From Christensenella hongkongensis (GTDB lineage Bacteria; Bacillota; Clostridia; Christensenellales; Christensenellaceae): 59,371 nt of DNA. A model generated the notes under the pieces. The model was not told the origin of the DNA. It saw only the letters and a list, made by a program, of their open reading frames with translations, and made no database searches. The DNA lies in contig NZ_LAYJ01000078.1 in the NCBI RefSeq assembly GCF_000981035.1, forward strand, positions 1-59,371, in the 5' to 3' direction. Below are positions 19,132 to 30,084 of this stretch, piece after piece. The position numbers and the translations under genes are program-made. Position 1 is the stretch's first letter; each line of letters opens with the position of its first letter.

Positions 19132-21573
19132 TTATTCAAAAATATTTTTATAAAGCTTCACGACGTCATTTCCCATAAGCGCCAGTACCACCTGTTCTCC
19201 CTTTGTGTTTCTGGCATCCACAGGAACGTCATCCGTTTTGATTTTATGCAATTCGCCTGATTTCTGGACGCTTGTTACCATGCAGATTTTCTCTATAAGC
19301 AGCGCGCCCACAACATCTTTTCCAGTCGCCTCCGTAAGCTGATAGGATTTCAATCCCTTTCCATTCCTTCCCTGTTCGTCAAAGTCAGCGATTGGCGTGA
19401 GCTTAGCATAGCCCTTTTCCGTCATCAACAAAACGTTTCCATCCTGACCGTTCTGAATCTGTTCCGCAAAAACGACACGCGAATGCTTTCCAAGCTTGAT
19501 TGCGCCAACTCCCTTGCCGCTTCTTCCCATAACAGAAACCTCGCTCTTGCGGATGTTGATCGACATGCCGTCCGAAGTGATGAAAAGCATATTATCCTGC
19601 TCTGCCTCCGAAGGCTTTGCATAAATCAATTCGTCGCCGTCCTTTAAGCCGCACGCCATGATTTTGGATTTTTTGACGTCGAACTCTTCCATCTGCGTCG
19701 CTTTGACAAGGCCTCCCCGCGTTGCAAAATACATCAGTCCCTTTGCAAAATCGTTTTTGGTTATAATATTTAATATCTCTTCTCCCTGGTCAAGTCCGCT
19801 CACAAGAGCATTCAGGGATTTTCCTGCTTCCTTCATCCGTGCCTCCGGGATAGATGAAACAGGGAGCATAAGCATATTGCCTTTATTGGTAAAGACGTAA
19901 ATCTTACTTGCCGTATCGGTGGGCACAAGGAATACAGGCTGCAGCTTTTCTTCGAGTTCTTCAGCTTCCATCCCTTTCTGCAACGCCTTTTGTGACATTC
20001 GTTTCAGATTTCCGGCACGCGTCATGAGTATTGTGCATTCCTCGACGACAACAAATTCGCTCTCGTCCACTTCAATCTGCGCATGCTCTTCCTTCATCAG
20101 CTGGGTACGGCGCTTGTCTGCATATTTATCTTTGATAGCCGTCAGTTCTTCTTTAATAACCTCAAGCAGCTTCGTTTCCGATCCAAGGATGGAGCGCAGG
20201 TATTTGATCAACGCAACGACTTCCTTATATTCATTTTCCAGCAGTTCTACTTCGAGATTGGTCAGCCGTGCAAGACGCATATCGAGTATCGCCTGCGCCT
20301 GAACGCCGGTCAGGTTGAATTCCTTCATCAGGCTGCGCTTAGCTTCCTCTGTATTTTTTGAAGCACGGATGATCTTGATCACGCGGTCAATATTTTTGAC
20401 GGCAATAATAAGCCCAAGCAGAATATGTTCACGTTTCTCCGCCCGCTCAAGGTCGAATTGGGTTCTACGCGTAATTACATTTTTCTGGTGCTTGATGTAA
20501 TAGTCAATAATCTTCAAAAGCCCGAGCTGCTTGGGCGCTCCGTCTGCAATCACCATCATATTGATGCCAAATGTTGTCTGCAGATCCGTATATTTATAAA
20601 GAAGATTTAATATTTTTTCCGGATCATGCCCCTTACGAACCTCGATTACGGCGCGTACGCCTTCCCTGTCAGATTCATCGCGAATATCCGCGATCCCCGC
20701 GAAAATTTCTTTTTTATTTTCGCTGACCGACAGAATCTTTTCGAGCATTGCTGATTTCTTAACTTCGTAAGGAATTTCCGTCACTACGATCAGGTTTTTT
20801 CCGGAGGTCGTTTTCTCTATATGTGCCTTCGCACGAATATAAATCTTGCCCTTGCCTGTTTCGTAGGCCTGCTTCAGCCCGTCGCCCTCGAGCAGATATC
20901 CGCCCGTCGGGAAGTCCGGAGCTTTGATGTGCTTCATCACATCCTCCAAAGAGCAATCCGGATGTTCGATGCGCTCTGTAACGCCGCCGATCACCTCGCC
21001 AAGGTTGTGCGGCGGCACGTTTGTTGCAAGACCTACAGCGATCCCGGAAGATCCATTCACAAGCAGATTTGGGTAACGTGACGGAAGCATGTCCGGTTCA
21101 CGTTCCGTATCGTCAAAGTTTGGACGGAACGATACCGTATCCTTATTCAAATCCCGCAGCATTTCAAGCGCCAGCGGCGAAAGCCTCGCCTCTGTGTAAC
21201 GCATTGCAGCCGCGCTGTCGCCGTCCATAGAGCCAAAATTGCCGTGTCCATCCACAAGCGGCATTCGCATTGCATACGGCTGTGCGAGGCGTACCATTGC
21301 GTCGTAAACGCTGGTATCGCCATGCGGATGGTATTTGCCAAGCGCTTCCCCGACAATCCTTGCCGATTTCTTAAATGGCTTGTCCGGAAGGATGCCAAGG
21401 TCGTACATCGTATACAAAATACGGCGCTGCACCGGCTTAAGCCCGTCCTCCACGCGTGGCAGGGCCCGTTCAAGCGTTACATATTCGGCATACGTCATAA
21501 AAGAGGTGTGCATAACCTCGCCCAGCGCCGCATCTATGATCTCTTCGTTAAAATCAATTTGCTTCGTTTTCAT
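19132..21573 (-). CDS. parC: DNA topoisomerase IV subunit A
   Basis: Breakage-reunion subunit of a type IIA topoisomerase. 813 aa from the ATG at 21573 ([17 protein letters not shown]), with GAGGTGG upstream. Catalytic Y126 is in AMRYTEAR. The C-terminal beta-pinwheel lacks a GyrA-box (QRRGGxG) and has the blade [19 protein letters not shown], which resembles Firmicute ParC (LPVxxIPExxxKxxG), so I call it ParC. A second gyrase-type pair is expected elsewhere in the genome. The gene overlaps parE by 20 bp. Confidence 0.85.
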   Translation of the reverse strand: MKTKQIDFNEEIIDAALGEVMHTSFMTYAEYVTLERALPRVEDGLKPVQRRILYTMYDLGILPDKPFKKSARIVGEALGKYHPHGDTSVYDAMVRLAQPYAMRMPLVDGHGNFGSMDGDSAAAMRYTEARLSPLALEMLRDLNKDTVSFRPNFDDTEREPDMLPSRYPNLLVNGSSGIAVGLATNVPPHNLGEVIGGVTERIEHPDCSLEDVMKHIKAPDFPTGGYLLEGDGLKQAYETGKGKIYIRAKAHIEKTTSGKNLIVVTEIPYEVKKSAMLEKILSVSENKKEIFAGIADIRDESDREGVRAVIEVRKGHDPEKILNLLYKYTDLQTTFGINMMVIADGAPKQLGLLKIIDYYIKHQKNVITRRTQFDLERAEKREHILLGLIIAVKNIDRVIKIIRASKNTEEAKRSLMKEFNLTGVQAQAILDMRLARLTNLEVELLENEYKEVVALIKYLRSILGSETKLLEVIKEELTAIKDKYADKRRTQLMKEEHAQIEVDESEFVVVEECTILMTRAGNLKRMSQKALQKGMEAEELEEKLQPVFLVPTDTASKIYVFTNKGNMLMLPVSSIPEARMKEAGKSLNALVSGLDQGEEILNIITKNDFAKGLMYFATRGGLVKATQMEEFDVKKSKIMACGLKDGDELIYAKPSEAEQDNMLFITSDGMSINIRKSEVSVMGRSGKGVGAIKLGKHSRVVFAEQIQNGQDGNVLLMTEKGYAKLTPIADFDEQGRNGKGLKSYQLTEATGKDVVGALLIEKICMVTSVQKSGELHKIKTDDVPVDARNTKGEQVVLALMGNDVVKLYKNIFE

Positions 21574-23527
21574 GCTGCACCACCTCAAAATTATCCTGTT
21601 TGTTGAAATTTGCGTGTTCCGCGATATACTGCTTGCGCGGTTCCACATTATCGCCCATCAGCGTAGATACTATTTGCTCCACATCCGCGAGGTCCTCGAT
21701 TGTCACGCGGATCAACGAACGTTTTTCCGGGTTCATGGTCGTTTCCCAAAGCTGCTCCGGATTCATTTCTCCCAATCCCTTATATCGCTGCACCGTATAA
21801 CCCCGTCCGATCTCGCTTTTTGCTTTTTCCAGCTGCTCGTCATTGTAGGCATATAACGTCTTGTTTCCCTTGGCAATTTTAAAGAGCGGCGGACGGCCAA
21901 TGTAAAGATGCCCGTCCGTAATCAGGTCCTTGAAATACCGATAGAAAAAGGTAATCAAAATGGTACGGATATGCCCGCCGTCCTGGTCCGCGTCCGCAAG
22001 GATAATTACCTTGTTATACTTAATATTTTCGAGCTGAAAGCTATCGTCAAAGCCAGCGCCAAGCGCCGTAATAATCGAACGAAACTCTTCGTTGGCAAGC
22101 ACCTGGTCAATTCGTTTTTTCTCCACGTTGAGCGGCTTACCCCGCAACGGCAGAATAGCCTGGAACCGCCTGTCGCGTCCCTGCTTCGCGCTTCCTCCGG
22201 CACTGTCGCCCTCAACGATAAATAGTTCGTTGAGCTCAGCTTTACGCCCCGTACAGGCGGAAAGCTTGCCGACAAGCGGCGAATTCTCAAGCTTGTTCTT
22301 TGCCCGCTCCATTTTCTTCGCTTTACGCGCCGCGTCGCGCACCCGCGCCGCGCCGATTGCCTTTTCCAGTATCTTGGTACATATCTGGGTATTGTTGAGG
22401 TCAGACATAAAAGCGGAAAGTTTTTCCGTTACAACCGCTTCCACCGCTACGCGCGCTTCCGCATTGCCAAGCTTTGTCTTCGTCTGCCCTTCAAACTGTA
22501 CGTTCTTCATCTTAATATTCACAACCGCGCAAAGCCCTTCGCGGAAGTCGTCGCCTGTAAGATTGGCTTCCTTTTCTTTCAGCAGGTTATTGCTGCGCGC
22601 ATAATCGTTCATTACCTTTGTGATCGCGGTCTTAAAGCCAGTTTCGTGCATTCCGCCCTCGGTGGTCGGAATATTATTGACATAAGAGAAAATACTCTCC
22701 GTATAGCTTGAATTATATTGCATCGCAATACTCACAATAATTCCATTTCTCTGTCCTTCAAGCAAAATCGGAGCCGCATGGAGCGGCGTCTTATCCTTAT
22801 TCAGGTACAGGACAAAATCAACGATTCCCCCCGTATATTCAAATGTTTCCTTTTTCGGCCTGCCGCCCGCAAGCTGGCGTTCGTCGATGAGCGTAATATG
22901 CAGCCCTTTGGTCAGGAATGCAAGCTCCCTGAGCCTTCTTCTGATTACGTCGTATTGGAAATCAATATTATCAAAAATCGAATCGTCCGCAAGGAAGGTG
23001 ATCTTCGAACCTTTTTTCTTTGTCTCGCCAATCTCCTTCAGCGCCCCAACAGGCTTCCCAACCTGCATTTTGCCCTTTGCATCCGTTTCAGATACATATT
23101 TCTGGTAAAAAACCTTTCCGTTTTGATAAACCTCCACCGTAAGCCATCTCGAAAGAGCGTTCACCACCGACGCGCCTACGCCATGCAACCCACCGGAATA
23201 AGCATAGTTTTCATTGTTAAATTTTCCGCCTGCGTGTAATTGTGTGAAAACAACCTCGACACCGGATACCTTCAGCTCCGGATGAAGCCCCGTTGGGATT
23301 CCCCTTCCGTTGTCCTCCACCGATATGGAATTATCCGGATGAATCGTCACCGTAAGCTTATCCGCAAAACCGTTTGCCGCTTCGTCGATTCCATTGTCCA
23401 CAATCTCCCATAACAGATGATGCAATCCCTTTGAACTTGTTGTGCCGATATACATTCCCGGGCGCCGCCTGACCGCGTCAAGTCCTTCCAGCACCTGTAT
23501 ATCGCCTGCCGTATATGTCTTTGACAT
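21554..23527 (-). CDS. parE: DNA topoisomerase IV subunit B
   Basis: ATPase subunit of a type IIA topoisomerase. 657 aa. GHKL ATPase motifs [26 protein letters not shown] and [14 protein letters not shown]; Toprim motifs EGDSAGG and [18 protein letters not shown] with the ParC-like partner favours ParE over GyrB, though sequence alone does not exclude GyrB. GGAGG lies before the ATG, and a strong sigma-A promoter lies upstream. Confidence 0.85.
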   Translation of the reverse strand: MSKTYTAGDIQVLEGLDAVRRRPGMYIGTTSSKGLHHLLWEIVDNGIDEAANGFADKLTVTIHPDNSISVEDNGRGIPTGLHPELKVSGVEVVFTQLHAGGKFNNENYAYSGGLHGVGASVVNALSRWLTVEVYQNGKVFYQKYVSETDAKGKMQVGKPVGALKEIGETKKKGSKITFLADDSIFDNIDFQYDVIRRRLRELAFLTKGLHITLIDERQLAGGRPKKETFEYTGGIVDFVLYLNKDKTPLHAAPILLEGQRNGIIVSIAMQYNSSYTESIFSYVNNIPTTEGGMHETGFKTAITKVMNDYARSNNLLKEKEANLTGDDFREGLCAVVNIKMKNVQFEGQTKTKLGNAEARVAVEAVVTEKLSAFMSDLNNTQICTKILEKAIGAARVRDAARKAKKMERAKNKLENSPLVGKLSACTGRKAELNELFIVEGDSAGGSAKQGRDRRFQAILPLRGKPLNVEKKRIDQVLANEEFRSIITALGAGFDDSFQLENIKYNKVIILADADQDGGHIRTILITFFYRYFKDLITDGHLYIGRPPLFKIAKGNKTLYAYNDEQLEKAKSEIGRGYTVQRYKGLGEMNPEQLWETTMNPEKRSLIRVTIEDLADVEQIVSTLMGDNVEPRKQYIAEHANFNKQDNFEVVQHENEAN

Positions 23528-23565
23528 TATGTTTCCTCCACAATATTATGTATACATACTGTATT

Positions 23566-23594
23566 ATTATATAACACACCACTAAATATGGCAA
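23566..23594 (-). promoter_or_regulatory. Promoter of parE-parC
   Basis: Minus-strand -35 TTGCCA (23589-23594), 17-bp spacer, -10 TATAAT (23566-23571); near consensus, about 38 bp before the parE start. Confidence 0.75.
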
Positions 23595-23598
23595 TCAA

Positions 23599-23630
23599 AA
23601 AAGGACGGTGATTTTACTCCCCGTCCTTTT
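23599..23630 (-). terminator. Terminator after clpX
   Basis: Perfect 10-bp stem AAAAGGACGG / CCGTCCTTTT with a 12-nt loop and a T-run on the minus strand. It ends the tig-clpP-clpX transcript just before the parE promoter. Confidence 0.8.
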
Positions 23631-23640
23631 GTCCTTTTCC

Positions 23641-24918
23641 TTAAGAAGCGGTTTCTTCCTTTTTATTCAGCTTGGCTTTTACGGTGTTTTCACCCATTAC
23701 AAGCATCGGCTTTTTGGAATCGATCGTTTCCTTTGTGATGACGCACTTCAGCACATCGTCACGCGACGGAATATCATACATAATATCCATCATAGAGGAT
23801 TCAATAATGCTCCTAAGGCCCCTTGCTCCCGTTTTTTGTTCAATCGCAAGCTTCGCAACAGCCTTAAGCGCATCGTCTTCAAACTCAAGCTCTACGCCGT
23901 CGATCTCAAACAGCTTTCTGAACTGCTTTGTAAGCGCATTCTTAGGCTTTTTGAGTATTTCCACCAACGCCTGCTCGTCGAGCATCTGCAGATTCACAAC
24001 CACCGGCAGCCTTCCCACAAATTCCGGGATCAGACCGAATTTCAGCAAATCCTCCGGCTGAATCTGCGCCAGCAGCGCACTTACATCCTTTTCCTGCTTG
24101 CTCTTTACATCCGCTCCAAAGCCCATTGATTTTTGCCCTGTACGGCTCTCGACAATCGAATCGAGTCCGTCAAACGCGCCGCCACAGATGAACAGGATAT
24201 TTGTCGTATCGATCTGCAGGAAATCCTGATGCGGATGCTTCCTGCCGCCCTGTGGGGGCACGCTTGCAACCGTTCCTTCCAGGATTTTGAGAAGCGCCTG
24301 CTGCACTCCCTCTCCCGATACATCGCGCGTAATCGACGGATTATCCGTCTTGCGCGCAATTTTATCGATCTCGTCGATATAGATGATCCCCTTCTGGGCA
24401 CGCTCAATATCAAAGTCAGCCGCCTGAATCAGTTTCAGCAGGATATTTTCAACATCCTCGCCGACATATCCGGCTTCGGTAAGCGACGTTGCATCTGCGA
24501 TTGCAAAAGGAACGTTCAGCACCCGTGCAAGCGTCTGCGCAAGCAGCGTTTTTCCGCTTCCGGTAGGTCCAAGCATCAGGATATTGCTCTTCTGAATCTC
24601 TGTGTCGTCCTCAGCGGACTCTGCATTGATCCTCTTATAATGATTGTACACCGCAACTGCGAGGTATTTTTTTGCCTTATCCTGTCCGATCACATAATCG
24701 TCAAGCGTTTTAACGATTTCTGAAGGCTTTGGAATTTCCTTCAAGTCAAACTTTGCAGCTTCCTTGAATTCTTCATCGATGATCTCCCGGCAGAGCTCTA
24801 CGCATTCATCACAAATATATACGCCCGGGCCGGCAACCAGACGACGTACCTCATCCTGCGTTTTACCACAAAATGTGCACTTGATCTGGTTTTCACCATC
24901 ATTAAACTCATTATACAT
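23641..24918 (-). CDS. clpX: ATP-dependent Clp protease ATP-binding subunit ClpX
   Basis: AAA+ unfoldase that feeds substrates to ClpP. 425 aa. N-terminal C4 zinc domain (C14, C17, C36, C39), Walker A GPTGSGKT, Walker [10 protein letters not shown], and the ClpP-docking loop motif GFGAD (Firmicute IGF variant). Directly after clpP with a 22-bp gap. Confidence 0.97.
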   Translation of the reverse strand: MYNEFNDGENQIKCTFCGKTQDEVRRLVAGPGVYICDECVELCREIIDEEFKEAAKFDLKEIPKPSEIVKTLDDYVIGQDKAKKYLAVAVYNHYKRINAESAEDDTEIQKSNILMLGPTGSGKTLLAQTLARVLNVPFAIADATSLTEAGYVGEDVENILLKLIQAADFDIERAQKGIIYIDEIDKIARKTDNPSITRDVSGEGVQQALLKILEGTVASVPPQGGRKHPHQDFLQIDTTNILFICGGAFDGLDSIVESRTGQKSMGFGADVKSKQEKDVSALLAQIQPEDLLKFGLIPEFVGRLPVVVNLQMLDEQALVEILKKPKNALTKQFRKLFEIDGVELEFEDDALKAVAKLAIEQKTGARGLRSIIESSMMDIMYDIPSRDDVLKCVITKETIDSKKPMLVMGENTVKAKLNKKEETAS

Positions 24919-24940
24919 ATTCTAATTTCACCTCTAACGC

Positions 24941-25525
24941 TTACTGCTTGGCTGGGATGATCTCGTCGATAATACCATAGCTAAGCGCTTCGTCCGCTGT
25001 CATAAAGTAATCGCGTTCCACATCCTTCTGAACCTTTTTCAGCGTCTGTCCTGTTCTTTCACTCAAAATCCTGTTCATCTTATCTTTGATGTCAATGATC
25101 CTCTGCGCATGGATTGCAATATCTGTCGCCTGTCCCTGCGCGCCGCCCAGCGGCTGATGGATCATAATTTCACTGTTGGGAAGCGCCTTTCTCTTCCCCT
25201 TCTGACCAGCCGCCATCAGGAACGCTCCCATGGAAGCCGCCATACCGATACAAATCGTGCTGACATCGCACTTAATATATTGCATCGTATCAAAAATCGC
25301 CATTCCGGCCGTAATCGAACCGCCCGGGCTGTTGATATATAAGTAAATATCCTTATCCGGATCCTCAGCCTCAAGGAAGATCAGCTGCGCCACGACCAGG
25401 TTGGCCACAACGTCGTCTATCTCACCCGATAAGAAGATGATCCTGTCCTTTAACAGTCTGGAGAAGATATCATAAGAACGCTCTCCCCTGTTTGTTTGTT
25501 CTACCACAATCGGTACTAAACTCAT
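24941..25525 (-). CDS. clpP: ATP-dependent Clp protease proteolytic subunit
   Basis: Tetradecameric serine protease. 194 aa. Catalytic triad S98 (GMAASMGAF), H123 (MIHQPLGGA) and D172. GGAGG ribosome binding site. Middle gene of tig-clpP-clpX. Confidence 0.97.
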   Translation of the reverse strand: MSLVPIVVEQTNRGERSYDIFSRLLKDRIIFLSGEIDDVVANLVVAQLIFLEAEDPDKDIYLYINSPGGSITAGMAIFDTMQYIKCDVSTICIGMAASMGAFLMAAGQKGKRKALPNSEIMIHQPLGGAQGQATDIAIHAQRIIDIKDKMNRILSERTGQTLKKVQKDVERDYFMTADEALSYGIIDEIIPAKQ

Positions 25526-25580
25526 AAATTAACCTCCTTAATACGCCCTTGCCTTATCGGCACGGCGCATAGAAACTACT

Positions 25581-27053
25581 TTACTTTTCCTTAGCAGCTT
25601 CCTTTTTCGCGGCAGGTTTCTTTGCCGCAGGCTTGGCTGCCTTCTTCTCGGAATCTTTTTTCGCAGATTCCTTTTTTGCAGACTCGCTCTTTGTGGTCTG
25701 CTTCTTTGCAGGCGCTTTCGCAGCGGCTTTCTTCTCCGCTTCTGCCTTTTTCGCGGCTTCCTTAGCGTCAACCTCTTCGATCTCCGCCTTGGACACCAGA
25801 TAATCAAACAGCGCTTCCATCGCAACGCGTTCCTTGAAGTAATCAATTTCCTCGGTGCTCATGCTGTCTTTATATTCCTGCACGGTTTTGTTCGCTTCTT
25901 TGGCGAGCTCTTGATACTTTTTCGCCAGATCCTCTTCTGTCGGATCTATCTTGAGCTCCTTCAAAAGCGCCTCTACCGCCAGGCGCATACGAACCTGCTC
26001 TGCAGCACTCTCTTTATAATCGTTTCTCAAATCATCAAGAGTTTTACCCATATAACCAAGGTAATCCTCAAGCTTCATCCCCTGATACATCAGCTGATAG
26101 GACATCTGCTGAATCTGGTAATCGATCTGGTTATTCACCATCTCATCCGGAATATCTGCCTCAATTTCCTTTGCGACAGCGCTCAACAGCTGGTTTTCCA
26201 TTTCCGCTTTCGCCCGCAGGTCAGCACGATCCTGCAGCTTCTTTTTGATGTCTTTTTTATATTCTGCAAGCGTATCAAACTCCGATACATCCTGCGCGAA
26301 ATCATCATCAATCTCAGGCAGCTCTTTTTCTTTGACTGTCTTGAGAGTGATCGCAAACACAGCGTCTTTCCCTGCAAACTCAGGCGTATAATCCTCCGGG
26401 AATTTAACGTCAATATCCTTTTCTTCCCCTGCCTTCATTCCGACGATCTTCTCTTCAAAGCCCGGAATAAAGCGTCCGTCGCCAAGCACAAGGGACTGGT
26501 TTTCTGCAGCGCCGCCTTCAAACTTCACGCCGTCGATGCTTCCGACAAAATCGATCACAACCGTATCGCCATTTTTGGATTCACGATCCACATCAACCCA
26601 TCTTGCATTCTGTTCGCGCGTTTTCTCGACCTCTGCGTCAACATCCTTTGCCGTAATCTTTTCAACAGGCTTGGTGATTTTAATACCTTCATATTTGCCA
26701 AGCTTCACTTCCGGTTTTAATACCACCTGCGCTGTAAATACAACGCCGTCTTTTGCGTCAATACTTAAAACATCATATTCAGGTCTTGAAACAACTTCGA
26801 GTTCGTGCTCTTTTGCCGCCTCTAAAAAAGCATTGGGAATAATTTCATCCAGCGCGTCTTCGTAGAACACCTGCGGGCCATAATAATTCTCCACGATCTT
26901 TCTTGGTACCTTGCCCTTACGGAATCCCGGGACATTGAATTTCCCCTTTAACTTCTGATACGCTTTGCTGATTCCTTCTTCAAATTTTTCCGGCGAAACC
27001 GCTATCTCCAGTTTCGCTTTGTTGCCTTCCAGCTTTTCTAATTTAGCAGCCAT
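25581..27053 (-). CDS. tig: Trigger factor with Lys/Ala-rich C-terminal tail
   Basis: Ribosome-bound chaperone and prolyl isomerase at the peptide exit tunnel. 490 aa, longer than the usual 430 or so. N-terminal domain with the ribosome-docking signature GFRKGKVP; FKBP domain in the middle (about 155-245); helical substrate-binding arms. From about residue 428 the chain becomes a low-complexity tail of roughly 60 residues built from Lys, Ala, Glu, Pro and Ser, resembling histone-H1-like or lysine-rich bacterial tails. AGGAGG before the ATG; good promoter upstream. Confidence 0.96.
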   Translation of the reverse strand: MAAKLEKLEGNKAKLEIAVSPEKFEEGISKAYQKLKGKFNVPGFRKGKVPRKIVENYYGPQVFYEDALDEIIPNAFLEAAKEHELEVVSRPEYDVLSIDAKDGVVFTAQVVLKPEVKLGKYEGIKITKPVEKITAKDVDAEVEKTREQNARWVDVDRESKNGDTVVIDFVGSIDGVKFEGGAAENQSLVLGDGRFIPGFEEKIVGMKAGEEKDIDVKFPEDYTPEFAGKDAVFAITLKTVKEKELPEIDDDFAQDVSEFDTLAEYKKDIKKKLQDRADLRAKAEMENQLLSAVAKEIEADIPDEMVNNQIDYQIQQMSYQLMYQGMKLEDYLGYMGKTLDDLRNDYKESAAEQVRMRLAVEALLKELKIDPTEEDLAKKYQELAKEANKTVQEYKDSMSTEEIDYFKERVAMEALFDYLVSKAEIEEVDAKEAAKKAEAEKKAAAKAPAKKQTTKSESAKKESAKKDSEKKAAKPAAKKPAAKKEAAKEK

Positions 27054-27110
27054 TACTAATCCTCCTAGATTGCTTCAAAACTATAAAATTCATAGAACAA
27101 TACAGAGAAT

Positions 27111-27139
27111 AGTATACTATATTTATAACCCGTACGCAA
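27111..27139 (-). promoter_or_regulatory. Promoter of tig-clpP-clpX
   Basis: Minus-strand -35 TTGCGT (27134-27139), 17-bp spacer, -10 TATACT (27111-27116), about 55 bp before the tig start. Confidence 0.65.
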
Positions 27140-27159
27140 TACGAATTAACATATAATAT

Positions 27160-28923
27160 TTATTCCCGCACCAGCTTCTTTTTGCCGTTTCCAATGAGGT
27201 CATCACGCTCTGCCTTTCGAAGCGCCTTCTTCACAACAGCCCTGTTTTTCGGGTTTTTGTAATGGATGAGCGCCCGCTGCATTTCCTTTTCCTCCCTGCT
27301 CTTTGGGACATATATTTTCTTTCCCGTCTCCGGGTTGATCCCAGTATAAAACATACAGGTCGCAAGCGTCCCCGGCGTGGGATAAAAATCCTGTGCCTGC
27401 TCCGGCATAAAACCCGAATCCCTGATATATTCGGCAAGTCTTACAGCATCCGCGAGCGTGCTGCCAGGATGGGACGACATAAAATACGGCAACACATATT
27501 GTTTCTTTCCGGCTTTTCCCGACGCCGCGTCAAATTTCTGGCAAAACCGCCTGTACTTCTCGATGTCCGGCTTTCCCATCAATTTTAATACGTCCGGGCT
27601 TACATGCTCCGGCGCAAGCTTAAGCTGCCCGCTCACGTGATGCGCCGCCAGTTCCCTTACAAATTCACCGCTTTTGTCAAGCAGCGCGTAATCGTACCGT
27701 ATTCCGGAGCGAATAAATACCTTCTTGACGCCGTCAAGCTCTCTCAGCTTGCGCAGCAGCTTCAAATATCCGGTATGGTCTTCTTTCAGGAACCTGCACT
27801 TTTCAGGCGTAAGGCATCTGCGCGCAGTACACCTGCCTTTAGGATTCGTGCATTTCACGCCGTAAAAGTTTGCGGTAGGGCCTCCAACATCATGGATATA
27901 CCCTTTAAACGCCCCGTCGTGCAGAAATTCCTTTGCTTCCCCCAAAACGCTCTTCTGGCTGCGCCATACAACATCCTTACCCTGGTGGTAATAAAGCGCG
28001 CAGAAAGCGCACGCGCCGATACAGCCGCGCGTTGCGGTAATGCTGTATTTTACTTCCTCAAGCGCAGGAACCGGTTGCTGGTACATGGGATGCGCCGCGC
28101 GCATAAAAGGCAGTCCATACACAAAGTCAAGCTCGCTTTGTGAGAGCGTTTCCGCAGGCAGGTTTTGTATCACATATCCATTCTTCTGCGCCTGCACAAG
28201 TACGTTTTTTTTATCGTGCATTTGTGTCATAAACGCTTTGGCATAGGTGGGTTTATCCCGTTTCACCTCGCCATAGGACGGTATCTCCTGATATTCGTAG
28301 ACGCGTTCCAGATTTTTCGCACGGTAAACCGTGCCTTCGATATATGTAATATCCCTTGCGGCAAGACCGCCGTCAAGCGCTTCTGCAATCCCTGTGATCG
28401 CGCGTTCTCCCATGCCATACACAAGGATATCCGCGCCGCTCTCCGTTAGGATCGATTCTTTCACGTCATTATCCCAGTAGTCGTAATGGGCAAAACGCCT
28501 GAGGCTTGCCTCAATCCCACCGATTACCACTGCAATGTCCCCATACGCTTCGCGGATTCTCCCGGTATAGACGATCGTTGCGCGTGCAGGCCTCTTTCCC
28601 GTCTTCCCACCCGGCGAATAAAGATCCCTGGCCCTGCGATGCTTTGTCACAGAATAGAGGTTCACCATGCTGTCCATATTGCCCGCGCTGATCAGGAATC
28701 CAAGCCGCGGCCTTCCGAGGCGCTTGAAATCATCCGCAGTTTTCCACCCCGGCTGCGCAATTATGCCAACCGAATAACCATGTGCCACAAGATAGCGCGA
28801 AATGATGGCATGCGCAAACGACGGATGGTCCACATATGCGTCCCCCGTTACCATAATAAAGTCGAGCTGTTCGATTCCCTGCTTTTCCATATCTGCCTTG
28901 GAAACAGGTAAAAATCCATCCAT
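27160..28923 (-). CDS. YgiQ family radical SAM protein
   Basis: 587 aa. Radical SAM cluster motif CIGACAFC (C301, C305, C308), preceded by a cobalamin-binding-like N-terminal domain (MVTGDAYVDHPSF, GIIAQPGW, IGGIEASLRRFAHYDYW). The C-terminal segment GTLATCMFYTG and MQRALIHYKNPKNR are typical of the family. The reaction is not known. The ATG is 12 nt or so after AAAGG and lies just beyond the RNase P RNA terminator. Confidence 0.93.
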   Translation of the reverse strand: MDGFLPVSKADMEKQGIEQLDFIMVTGDAYVDHPSFAHAIISRYLVAHGYSVGIIAQPGWKTADDFKRLGRPRLGFLISAGNMDSMVNLYSVTKHRRARDLYSPGGKTGKRPARATIVYTGRIREAYGDIAVVIGGIEASLRRFAHYDYWDNDVKESILTESGADILVYGMGERAITGIAEALDGGLAARDITYIEGTVYRAKNLERVYEYQEIPSYGEVKRDKPTYAKAFMTQMHDKKNVLVQAQKNGYVIQNLPAETLSQSELDFVYGLPFMRAAHPMYQQPVPALEEVKYSITATRGCIGACAFCALYYHQGKDVVWRSQKSVLGEAKEFLHDGAFKGYIHDVGGPTANFYGVKCTNPKGRCTARRCLTPEKCRFLKEDHTGYLKLLRKLRELDGVKKVFIRSGIRYDYALLDKSGEFVRELAAHHVSGQLKLAPEHVSPDVLKLMGKPDIEKYRRFCQKFDAASGKAGKKQYVLPYFMSSHPGSTLADAVRLAEYIRDSGFMPEQAQDFYPTPGTLATCMFYTGINPETGKKIYVPKSREEKEMQRALIHYKNPKNRAVVKKALRKAERDDLIGNGKKKLVRE

Positions 28924-28943
28924 AAATGCCTTTCTGTAAATAG

Positions 28944-28970
28944 CAAAAAAACAGCTTTTGCTGTTTTTGC
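28944..28970 (-). terminator. Terminator of RNase P RNA
   Basis: AAAAACAGC / GCTGTTTTT stem with a 4-nt loop, followed by a T-rich run on the minus strand. It lies between the 3' end of rnpB and the ygiQ-like start. Confidence 0.65.
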
Positions 28971-29000
28971 CTGGGTAAACATCGCGTTAATTTTTTTATA

Positions 29001-29332
29001 TTGAGACAGACCTGTAAGCCGGGTTCTGTTTTGATGGTCATCTATCTAGGCCGTACGTTACCGCACGGCTCATGCGATTACAAAGGACGTGACGGGCCGC
29101 CATTAAATGTCCCTATACCAATCTTGCACCAAGCGGGGTTTACATTGCGCGTTAAGTCGCCATAACGCCGGTGAGCTCTTACCTCGCCGTTCCACCCTTA
29201 CATCTAAAAAGATGCGGTATATTTCTGTTGCACTTTCCTTGGAGTCGCCTCCACCGGGTGTTACCCGGCGCTCTGCCCTGCGGAGCCCGGACTTTCCTCA
29301 CGCTTACGCGCGCAACCATCCGGTCTGCTCAA
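29001..29332 (-). ncRNA. rnpB: RNase P RNA (bacterial class A-like)
   Basis: Catalytic RNA that matures tRNA 5' ends. On the minus strand the 5' end reads GAGCAGACCGGATGG and the 3' end GGTCTGTCTCAA; together they form helix P1. Universally conserved core segments are present: GAGGAAAGTCCGGGCTCC near the 5' end, GGGCAGAGCGCCGGG, GGTAAGAGCTCACC, and GAACCCGGCTTACAGG near the 3' end. About 330 nt, the usual length. Ends are approximate by a few bases. No protein should be annotated across this span. Confidence 0.95.
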
Positions 29333-29343
29333 TCATTTTTCTT

Positions 29344-30072
29344 TTATTCATCCTTCACATACAGGATTCTGCCGCAATTTTCGCATTCCACAACATTGCC
29401 GTCAATTTTCAGGTTCTGCAGCACCCCGGAAGGCAGCTGCATCTTACATCCCTCGCAGCGGTCTCCCACCAACTTTGCCATGGGGTTCGGCCTGTGCTGC
29501 TTAATGGACTTGTAACGCTCCATCAGCTTCGGATCAATTCCTGCCGCCGCTTTTGTTACATTGGCGCGAAGCTTATCCAGATCGCCTTTCCCTGCGTCGA
29601 TCTCCTTGGCATGCTGCTCCTTTAAATGATCAAACTGCTTTTTTGCATTGCTCATTTTAACAAGCGTTTCCCTGATTTCTGTCTCCGATTTTTCAATGCG
29701 GTGCATGATATCCACAAGTTTGCGCTTATCCACCTCAATCGAATTTTTATTGTTCTCGCACTCCTTGATCATTTCCCGCACATCGTCAAGAAACATATCC
29801 TCAAGGTCGTATCCGGACACCTCGGAAATTTCTTCCCGCTTTTCCGTCATCTGCTTTTGTACCACGTCCATCTGACTGGCGATTTCATTCATTTTATTTT
29901 GCAGCAAAATCGATTCCTGCTCGAGTTGTTTCAGCTTCTGCTGGTTACTCTGGAAAATCTGCTGCTGATGCACCAGTTTTTTCCGCGTCTCTGTATTTTT
30001 GAGCGAACGCTCATATGTCTCCAACTCATTTTCCGCTGCCTGATAATCCCATAAAGCATCTAAATTATTCAA
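29344..30072 (-). CDS. Coiled-coil protein with C-terminal C4 zinc ribbon
   Basis: 242 aa. A long coiled coil (about 10-175, rich in Lys, Glu, Gln) is followed by a zinc ribbon with CEGCKMQLPSG and VECENCGRILY, the zf-RING_7/CdsZ type seen in Hp0958-like proteins. Its role is probably nucleic-acid or protein scaffolding, but this is not established. No ATG is available. A TTG at 30072 lies 7 nt after GAGGAGG and is chosen; a TTG at 30078 is too close to it. Seven codons past nif3, so in one operon with trmK-nif3. Confidence 0.88.
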   Translation of the reverse strand: MNNLDALWDYQAAENELETYERSLKNTETRKKLVHQQQIFQSNQQKLKQLEQESILLQNKMNEIASQMDVVQKQMTEKREEISEVSGYDLEDMFLDDVREMIKECENNKNSIEVDKRKLVDIMHRIEKSETEIRETLVKMSNAKKQFDHLKEQHAKEIDAGKGDLDKLRANVTKAAAGIDPKLMERYKSIKQHRPNPMAKLVGDRCEGCKMQLPSGVLQNLKIDGNVVECENCGRILYVKDE

Positions 30073-30084
30073 CGACAATCCTCC

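Noticed and set aside
19132-23527. gyrB-gyrA instead of parE-parC
   Set aside because: No GyrA-box in the A subunit tail and ParC-like blade sequence; kept as a minor possibility.
29107-29625. Plus-strand frame of 172 codons
   Set aside because: Runs across the RNase P RNA and then antisense to the zinc-ribbon gene; both are far better supported.
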